From contig JAIXWM010000083.1 in NCBI GenBank assembly GCA_027491255.1, forward strand, positions 1 through 64,000: 64,000 nucleotides of DNA, written 5' to 3'. Positions 58,565 to 64,000 of the stretch are shown here, piece after piece; positions within the stretch are counted from its first letter, which is position 1, and each line of letters opens with the position of its first letter. Under the pieces are notes generated by a model that searched no databases, had not been told where the DNA came from, and was given only the letters and a program-made list of their open reading frames with translations. A program made the position numbers and the translations under genes. This DNA comes from Rubrivivax sp. GTDB taxonomy: Bacteria; Pseudomonadota; Gammaproteobacteria; Burkholderiales; Burkholderiaceae_C.

Positions 58565-59938
58565 TCAGCCAGCCCGGTCGAAGACGGCAATGCTCTCGGT
58601 GTGCGCGGTGTGCGGGAACATGTTCACGACGCCCGCCGCCGCACAGCGATATCCTGCCTGGTGCACCAGCAGCCCGGCATCGCGCGCCAAGGTGGCCGGG
58701 TTGCAGCTGACATAGACGATACGCCGCGGCGCTTGCCATGCCTGGGGGTCGTCCGACAGCCCCGCCTGAACGGCGTCGGCGAGCGCCTTGGCCAGCGCGA
58801 ACGCGCCTTCCCGGGGCGGATCGACCAGCCAGCGGTCGGCACGGCCCTGGGCCTGCAGTCCGGCGGCATCGATTTCGAACAGGTTGCGGGCCTCGAAGCT
58901 GGTGCGGTCCGCCAAACCGTTGAGGCTGGCGTTGGCGCGTGCGCGTTCGACCAGCGTCGCGCTGCCCTCGATGCCATGCACCGCACTCGCGAGCCGGGCG
59001 ATCGGCAAAGTGAAGTTGCCAAGCCCGCAGAACCAATCGATCACACGCTCGCCCGCTTGAGGCCGCAACAAGCGCAGTGACCGGGCCACCAGTACCCGGT
59101 TGATGTCGGGATTGACCTGGGTGAAGTCGGTCGGCCGGAAGGGCATGCGAACACCGAACTCCGGCAGGCCGTAGGCCAAGGGCTGCGCGAGGGCCTGCGC
59201 ATCATCCAGCGGGTGTGCACTGTCGGGCCCGCTCGGCTGCAGCCACCACTGCACACCATGGGCTGCGCCAAAGGCGCGCAGGCGTTCCAGATCGGCAGGA
59301 GGCAGCGGCTCGAGGTGCCGAAGGACGAGCACGATGACGTCGTCTCCCGCCGCCAGTTCGATCTGCGGCAACCGGTCGCGCTGCGCCATCGACCCGATCA
59401 ACGCCCGCAATGAGGGCAGCAAGGCACTGATGCCGGGCGGGAGCACGGGACAGGTCTTCATGTCGGCTACGTAGCGCGACTGGCGCTCATGGAAACCCAC
59501 GAGCACCTCGCCCTTCTTCGTGACATGCCGCACCGACAGGCGGGCCCGGTGCCGATAACCCCAGGTCGGCCCCTGCAGCGGTCGCAGCACGCGCGCCGGC
59601 CTGACCTTGGCCAGGTGCCAGAGGTTGTCCTCCAGCACGCGCTGCTTCACCGCCACCTGGGCGGCCGCGTCCAGGTGCTGCATCTTGCAGCCCCCGCAGG
59701 CACCGGCGTGCAGGCCGAAGTGCGGGCAGGCCGGGCGCACGCGCAGCGGGCTCTCGCGCAACACCGCTACCGCCTCGGCCTGTTCCCACTGGTTCTTGCG
59801 CCGCACCACGTGCACAGACACGCGTTCCCCGGGCAACGCGCCGTCGATGAACACCACCTTGCCATCGCTGCGTCGGGCCACACCGCGGCCGTCGAGGTCG
59901 AGCGAAGCCACCTCGAGCACATCATCTTGCATCGTCAT
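58565..59938 (-). CDS. rlmD: 23S rRNA (uracil1939-C5)-methyltransferase RlmD
   Basis: Adds a methyl group to U1939 of 23S rRNA. In 457 residues: an N-terminal TRAM RNA-binding domain ([20 protein letters not shown]), the iron-sulfur cysteines (CPHF...CGGCKMQH and the later TCPVLP), the SAM-binding region [16 protein letters not shown], and the catalytic nucleophile in [12 protein letters not shown]. It starts MTMQDD; the second ATG two codons later is equally possible. It sits downstream of the substrate-binding protein gene, behind a terminator. Confidence 0.97.
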   Translation of the reverse strand: MTMQDDVLEVASLDLDGRGVARRSDGKVVFIDGALPGERVSVHVVRRKNQWEQAEAVAVLRESPLRVRPACPHFGLHAGACGGCKMQHLDAAAQVAVKQRVLEDNLWHLAKVRPARVLRPLQGPTWGYRHRARLSVRHVTKKGEVLVGFHERQSRYVADMKTCPVLPPGISALLPSLRALIGSMAQRDRLPQIELAAGDDVIVLVLRHLEPLPPADLERLRAFGAAHGVQWWLQPSGPDSAHPLDDAQALAQPLAYGLPEFGVRMPFRPTDFTQVNPDINRVLVARSLRLLRPQAGERVIDWFCGLGNFTLPIARLASAVHGIEGSATLVERARANASLNGLADRTSFEARNLFEIDAAGLQAQGRADRWLVDPPREGAFALAKALADAVQAGLSDDPQAWQAPRRIVYVSCNPATLARDAGLLVHQAGYRCAAAGVVNMFPHTAHTESIAVFDRAG

Positions 59939-59960
59939 CGGTCCGGATTATCCAGGCGTG

Positions 59961-59983
59961 AAAAAGCCGCCCGAGGGCGGCTT
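59961..59983 (-). terminator. Terminator after the substrate-binding protein gene
   Basis: AAGCCGCCC and GGGCGGCTT form a 9-bp stem with a two-base apex on the minus strand, followed by TTTTT. It ends the 60039-61217 transcript just upstream of rlmD. Confidence 0.9.
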
Positions 59984-60038
59984 GTCAAAAGGGCGGGCGA
60001 CCGGCGCAAGAACTGCGCGCCTGCCACCCGTGCCGTCA

Positions 60039-61217
60039 TCACTCCTTCGGCGGCTCGAAATAGTCGGAGATCACCTTCCAGCGTCCGTCGGTGATCTGCG
60101 ACAGACGGTGAGCGTTGCTGCCCAGGCGCTTCTGCGGGCCGAAGGTCGCTGGAGCGCTGCCGAACATGTCAGCCGGCACCGACATCGAATCCATCGCGGC
60201 GATGAACGAATCCGTCGTCAAGTTCGCGCCGGCCTTCTGAATTCCGCGGGCGAAGTTCTCGATCGCGATGTAGCCGTAGGCCGAAAACACGCTCGGGTCG
60301 GAGTTGAAACGTCCCTTGTACTTGTTGGCCCAGGCGCGAAGCTGCGGATTGGCCTCGTCCAGATAGGGGTTCTGCACCGTCATGGTGGCATACATCCCGT
60401 TCATCGCGGGCCCGCCCAGCTTGTGGATCAGGTCCGTGTAGGCTGCGCTGGTGCCCAGGAAGATCGGGCTGAAGCCTGTCTTGCGACTCTCGGCGATGGT
60501 GCCGATGGTCTCGCGGATGATGGTGCCGAGCAAGACCAATTCGCAGGAATCAGCCTTCATGCGGGCCACCTGCGACGAGAAATCGGTCGCGCCGCGCTTG
60601 TAGGACGTCTTCTCGGCGAACTGCATGTTCATCGTCTTCAGCGCCGTTTCGCCGCCGCGCATGACTTCGAGGCCGAACTCGTCGTCCTGGTAGATGATGC
60701 AGACCTTCTTGACATTGCGCTCGCGCACCAGCTTGGGCAGTGCCGCACGCACCTGGTCATAGTAGGTGGCGGCGAAGGCGTACTTCAGCCGGTGGAACGG
60801 GTCGTACATCTCGCGCGCCGCCGTCACCGGGAAGAAGTTGATCACGTTCTTCTCGAACTGGATCGGCATCGCGGCGTTGTTCTGCGCCGTGCCGAGGTGG
60901 CCCACCATCGCGAAGATCCGGTCCTGGTTCACCAGTTTCTGGGCCGCCAGCGCCGCCTTGCGCGGGTCGTAACCGGAATCCTCGAAGATCGCGCGCATCT
61001 TGCGGCCATTGACGCCGCCTTTCTCGTTGATCTCGTCGACGGCCATCGTCATGCCGTTGCGCAGGTCCCTGCCGTAGCCGGCCAGCGGACCGGAAAGGTC
61101 CTGGATCGAACCGATCACGATCTCATTGGCGCTGACGCCTTGTGTCGCCTGCGCCGACACGGCGGCCGCAGCCAGGGCCGTCACGGCGGCCACCACCAGT
61201 TTCTTCGGGGTCATCAT
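60039..61217 (-). CDS. ABC transporter substrate-binding protein (branched-chain amino acid/LivK type)
   Basis: A 392-residue periplasmic binding protein of the type I fold (Peripla_BP_6). A signal peptide (KKLVVAAVTALAAAAVSAQA, residues 4-23) leads into NEIVIGSIQDLSGPLAGYG and the ligand-domain segments MAVDEINEKGGVNGRK and FAMVGHLGTAQN. It starts at tandem ATGs (MMTPKK) after GGAGCGAG. No permease or ATPase genes adjoin, so it is an orphan binding protein; ligands of this family include branched-chain amino acids, amides and aromatic acids. It lies between nlpD and rlmD, where rpoS is found in Burkholderia and Ralstonia. Confidence 0.92.
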   Translation of the reverse strand: MMTPKKLVVAAVTALAAAAVSAQATQGVSANEIVIGSIQDLSGPLAGYGRDLRNGMTMAVDEINEKGGVNGRKMRAIFEDSGYDPRKAALAAQKLVNQDRIFAMVGHLGTAQNNAAMPIQFEKNVINFFPVTAAREMYDPFHRLKYAFAATYYDQVRAALPKLVRERNVKKVCIIYQDDEFGLEVMRGGETALKTMNMQFAEKTSYKRGATDFSSQVARMKADSCELVLLGTIIRETIGTIAESRKTGFSPIFLGTSAAYTDLIHKLGGPAMNGMYATMTVQNPYLDEANPQLRAWANKYKGRFNSDPSVFSAYGYIAIENFARGIQKAGANLTTDSFIAAMDSMSVPADMFGSAPATFGPQKRLGSNAHRLSQITDGRWKVISDYFEPPKE

Positions 61218-61352
61218 CTCGTCTCGCTCCTGGGCTCGCGGCTGGGCAGGGACGCCCAACCGTCAGGGTTTGCATCGTAGCGCCGGGACAAAGACCCCGA
61301 CCCTCTCGAAAACACCCATCGAACAGGCAAGAGAGGCGCGGCGCGGCGGACT

Positions 61353-62288
61353 TCAGCGCGCGGGGAGCAGCCTCGCCGGGTCCACCGGCCGGCCCTGGCG
61401 GCGGATCTCGAAGTGCAACTTGACACGATCGGAGTCGGTCGAGCCCATCTCGGCGATCTTCTGGCCCCGTCGCACCGCCTGATCTTCCTTGACCAGAAGC
61501 GTCTGGTTGTGCGCGTAGGCCGTGAGGAAGGTGTTGTTGTGCTTGACGATGACGAGGTTGCCGTAGCCGCGCAGTCCGGAACCTGCGTACACGACCCGGC
61601 CATCGGCTGCCGCAAGAATGGGATCACCCGCCTTGCCAGCGATGGACAGGCCTTTGACACCCCGGGATTCGTCGAAAGAAGCCACGACCGATCCCGCGGC
61701 CGGCCACAGCCATTCCGTCGCATCGTCGTTCGCCGCCGGCGCCGGCGCGGGCGCGGGCGCGGGCACCGCCACCGGGGGCGTCGGCGCGCTGCCCGCGGAT
61801 TCCGGACGCACCGCCGGTCGGGCAACGTCGATCGGCGGGCCTGGACGAGCCGCAGCCGCCGCGGCGTCTGGCGGCAGCACTCGCAGCACCTGCCCAACCT
61901 CGATCAGATTGGGATTCTCGACACCGTTCCAGCGCGCCACGTCGCGCCAGTTCTGCCCCTGGTCCAAGCCGATGCGGATCAGCGTGTCGCCCGGCTTGAC
62001 GGTGTAGTAACCGGGCTTGCCGGCGTTCTCAGCGCCTGCGGGCAGCCGCGCGGCTCCCGCGGCCGAAGCTGCGGACGCCTCGGCGGCAGACGTCGAGGGT
62101 GAGACCGGCGCCACCGGGGACGCCCGGCCACCGACGGCGCCGCTGCCAATGGCCACCGGCCTGGCCGCTGCCGGCGTGCTCCGCGCCTCGACCGGCGCAC
62201 GCACCGGCGCCGTGCCGCAGGCGATCAGCACCGATGCGACGCCACCCAGCGCCAACCCGCGCGCGAAGCGGCTACCGGCCCCGTTCAT
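61353..62288 (-). CDS. nlpD: Lipoprotein NlpD, LysM and LytM (M23) domains
   Basis: An outer-membrane lipoprotein that activates amidase AmiC-type enzymes at division. The 311-residue product has a lipobox VLIAC with the acylated Cys near residue 24, an Ala/Pro-rich linker, a LysM repeat (YYTVKPGDTLIRIGLDQGQN), a second Pro/Ala linker, and a C-terminal LytM domain. The metallopeptidase ligands are incomplete (VKGLSIAGKAGD in place of HxGxD; KLHFE in place of HLHFE), as expected for an activator rather than an enzyme. Its ATG overlaps the pcm stop by four bases. Confidence 0.94.
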   Translation of the reverse strand: MNGAGSRFARGLALGGVASVLIACGTAPVRAPVEARSTPAAARPVAIGSGAVGGRASPVAPVSPSTSAAEASAASAAGAARLPAGAENAGKPGYYTVKPGDTLIRIGLDQGQNWRDVARWNGVENPNLIEVGQVLRVLPPDAAAAAARPGPPIDVARPAVRPESAGSAPTPPVAVPAPAPAPAPAANDDATEWLWPAAGSVVASFDESRGVKGLSIAGKAGDPILAAADGRVVYAGSGLRGYGNLVIVKHNNTFLTAYAHNQTLLVKEDQAVRRGQKIAEMGSTDSDRVKLHFEIRRQGRPVDPARLLPAR

Positions 62289-63100
62289 GCGACGCCGGTC
62301 TCCAGAGGAACGAAGTGGACACCGCCGTGGATCGCACGGCGCATGCCCTGCTCGTCGCGATCGACGACGACGAGCACCTGACCGCCGTGGGAGGCACTGT
62401 GCATCGGCGCGATGAGCCGGCCCTGTGGTGCCAGTTGTTCGAACCAGGCTTCTGGGATGTCCTCGCCGCCTGCAGCCGAAATCACGGTGTCGTAAGGGGC
62501 CAGGGGCGCGTGGCCCAGGCGCCCGTCGCCGAACACGAGGCGCACGTCGCGCGCGCCGACGGCGTCGAGGTGTTCGCGCGCCTTGAGGTGCAGGCCCTGG
62601 ACGCGCTCGATCGACACGACGCGCTGGGCCAGCCGGGCCAGCAGGGCGGCCTGGTATCCGCACCCGGTGCCGATCTCCAGCACACGCCCCAGGGGACGCA
62701 CCGGCGCGGCGCCCGGGCGCTCGCACAGCAGTTGCAGCATGCGCGCGACGACGACGGGCTTGGAGATCGTCTGCCCGTGACCTATCGGCAGGCTCGTGTC
62801 CTCGTAGGCCTGCGTGGCAAGCGCCGTGTCGACGAACTGGTGCCGTGGCACCGCCTCCATCGCCGCCAGCACCCCCTCGTGCGTGACACCCAGACTCCGC
62901 AAGCGCAGGGCCATGCGGTGGCGCACCGCCGCGGAGTCCAGCCCGAGGCCGGTGGGCGGCTGGCGCCGGGCCGCCTCGCGCGCCGCCTCGCGCAGGGGGC
63001 GTTGCGGACGCAACACGTCGGCGTCTGCCGGACGCACCCCACTCGACTGCCCGCCCAGACGTGCCGGGAAACCCGCCATCCGTGCAGGACGAGCCGTCAT
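62285..63100 (-). CDS. pcm: Protein-L-isoaspartate O-methyltransferase
   Basis: Repairs isoaspartyl residues in aged proteins. The 271-residue product has the SAM-binding motif [17 protein letters not shown], the active-site GHGQTISKP (substrate loop) and the C-terminal segment. It carries an Arg/Ala/Pro-rich N-terminal extension of about 55 residues before [11 protein letters not shown]. coli Pcm is about 208 residues, so a later start is possible, but the ATG used overlaps the surE stop as a coupled unit. Confidence 0.94.
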   Translation of the reverse strand: MTARPARMAGFPARLGGQSSGVRPADADVLRPQRPLREAAREAARRQPPTGLGLDSAAVRHRMALRLRSLGVTHEGVLAAMEAVPRHQFVDTALATQAYEDTSLPIGHGQTISKPVVVARMLQLLCERPGAAPVRPLGRVLEIGTGCGYQAALLARLAQRVVSIERVQGLHLKAREHLDAVGARDVRLVFGDGRLGHAPLAPYDTVISAAGGEDIPEAWFEQLAPQGRLIAPMHSASHGGQVLVVVDRDEQGMRRAIHGGVHFVPLETGVA

Positions 63101-63864
63101 GCCCTGCCCTGCCCGAAGGCGGCCGACCAGCCCGGCATCCCGTCGCGGTCTGTCAGGTCGGATTGAAGCGGCGTGACGGACACCCGGCCCGAGCTGGTGG
63201 CATGGAAATCGGTGCCCTCGCCCGCGTCGCGGGCGTCGCCGGCGGGGCCGATCCAGTACATCGTCTCGCCGCGCGGGTTGAGTTGGCGGATGACGGGCTC
63301 GCTCGCGTGCCGGCGTCCGAGCCGGGTCACTGCGCGCGGCAACTGCGCCGCATCGGCCCGGTTCGGAATGTTGACGTTCAGCAGCCAGGGTCCCGGCCGG
63401 GCCGTGCGAAGAACATCCTCCACGATCGCGCGGGCGGTGGCGGCAGCGGCGTCCAGGTGGCCCCAGCCCTTGTCGACGAGCGAGAAGGCAATCGCGGGTA
63501 CGCCAAACAGGTAGCCTTCCATGGCGGCAGCGACCGTGCCCGAGTAGATGGTGTCGTCGCCCATGTTGGCGCCGTTGTTGATGCCCGACAGCACCAGGTC
63601 GGGTCGCTGCGCCAGCAGTCCGGTCAGCGCAATGTGCACGCAGTCCGAGGGGGTGCCGGTGACCACCTTGAAGCGCGGAAGGTCGGCAGCAGGCGCCGCC
63701 TCGAACACCGTCAGGGGACGGTTCAAGGTCAGCGAGTTCGATGTCCCGCTGGCGTTCTGCTCCGGGGCGATGATCTCGATCTCGCCGAGTCCCTGGCAGG
63801 CCCGCGCCAGCGCGGCAATGCCCGGAGCAAGGTAGCCGTCGTCATTGGCGATGAGGATGCGCAT
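63097..63864 (-). CDS. surE: 5'/3'-nucleotidase SurE
   Basis: A stationary-phase survival phosphatase acting on nucleoside monophosphates and short polyphosphate. The 255-residue protein has the metal-binding Asp pair in [16 protein letters not shown], a Ser/Asn site (NASGTSNSL), and [19 protein letters not shown]. The start at 63864 gives the family N-terminus; a -10 box sits exactly six bases upstream. It begins the surE-pcm-nlpD cluster, all joined by ATGA overlaps. Confidence 0.97.
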   Translation of the reverse strand: MRILIANDDGYLAPGIAALARACQGLGEIEIIAPEQNASGTSNSLTLNRPLTVFEAAPAADLPRFKVVTGTPSDCVHIALTGLLAQRPDLVLSGINNGANMGDDTIYSGTVAAAMEGYLFGVPAIAFSLVDKGWGHLDAAAATARAIVEDVLRTARPGPWLLNVNIPNRADAAQLPRAVTRLGRRHASEPVIRQLNPRGETMYWIGPAGDARDAGEGTDFHATSSGRVSVTPLQSDLTDRDGMPGWSAAFGQGRA

Positions 63865-63870
63865 GCAGGC

Positions 63871-63876
63871 ATTGTA
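63871..63876 (-). promoter_or_regulatory. -10 box of surE at leaderless spacing
   Basis: TACAAT on the minus strand ends exactly six bases before the surE ATG, so the transcript should start at the AUG. Confidence 0.5.
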
Positions 63877-64000
63877 GGCAGCGGTTGCGCCAGATCGGGC
63901 CATGTGCTGGCGTGGCCCGGGAGTCCCCGAGCCCGACCAGGGACGAGGCTGAACGGCTGGCCCGCGCACCCGAAATTCCTGCCGCATGAACCCGCCTCCA

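Noticed and set aside
63986..64000. ATG at the right edge on the plus strand as a new gene start
   Set aside because: Only five codons are in the window and there is no ribosome site; cannot be supported.

Overview
The window is a GC-rich, densely packed stretch of a betaproteobacterial chromosome. Gene content and order point to Burkholderiales, most likely the Rubrivivax/Leptothrix/Caldimonas-type lineages; this is inferred from protein character and synteny, no search was run. I see no phage, insertion sequence, CRISPR array or integrated island. Almost everything is core metabolism, translation, proteostasis or cell-envelope upkeep, plus some lineage-specific accessory genes.

Layout: 0.1-3.2 kb, a secreted M16 zinc peptidase and a tRNA-Pro/tRNA-Arg pair. 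3.2-10.2 kb, a thiamine-pyrophosphate enzyme translationally coupled to an MFS transporter, quinolinate synthase (nadA), and clpB behind a clear heat-shock (sigma-32) promoter. 10.2-17.5 kb, a minus-strand run alaA-hom-thrC-moeA-moaD-moaE-flavin reductase that joins alanine/threonine synthesis to molybdopterin synthesis. 17.6-26.4 kb, an Mth938-like protein, a Bcp peroxiredoxin, a PIN-PhoH ATPase, a periplasmic LigE-type DNA ligase, prpE with acuI (propionyl/acrylyl-CoA), an NlpC/P60 peptidase and moaA. 26.5-32.6 kb, a DUF3422 gene broken by two frameshifts and an RND pump with its adaptor. 32.7-40.9 kb, rnhA and a methyltransferase divergent from gloB-mltD, then a MAPEG protein, recR-ybaB-dnaX, and a divergent PurM-like enzyme.

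40.9-47.2 kb, the 4.5S signal-recognition-particle RNA (ffs), a degenerate kinase-HDOD fusion, trxA, rho, rpmE2 with a strong terminator, and a membrane glycosyltransferase. 47.2-52.7 kb, rlmE-ftsH-glmM facing yhbY, then greA with a DUF4149 membrane protein. 52.9-57.4 kb, carAB, separated from greA by a tandem-repeat spacer and a terminator hairpin. 57.7-64 kb, a YccA/BI-1 membrane protein, rlmD, an ABC substrate-binding protein, and nlpD-pcm-surE.

No wholly novel multi-gene system is evident. The points most worth a second look are the pseudokinase-HDOD protein whose end overlaps ffs, the divergent PurM-like enzyme back to back with dnaX, a set of -10 boxes placed so that transcripts would be leaderless, conserved neighbourhoods that lack an expected member (no folP between ftsH and glmM, no rpoS after nlpD, no dnaQ after rnhA), the doubly frameshifted DUF3422 gene, and three short-repeat tracts (two in coding regions, one intergenic).
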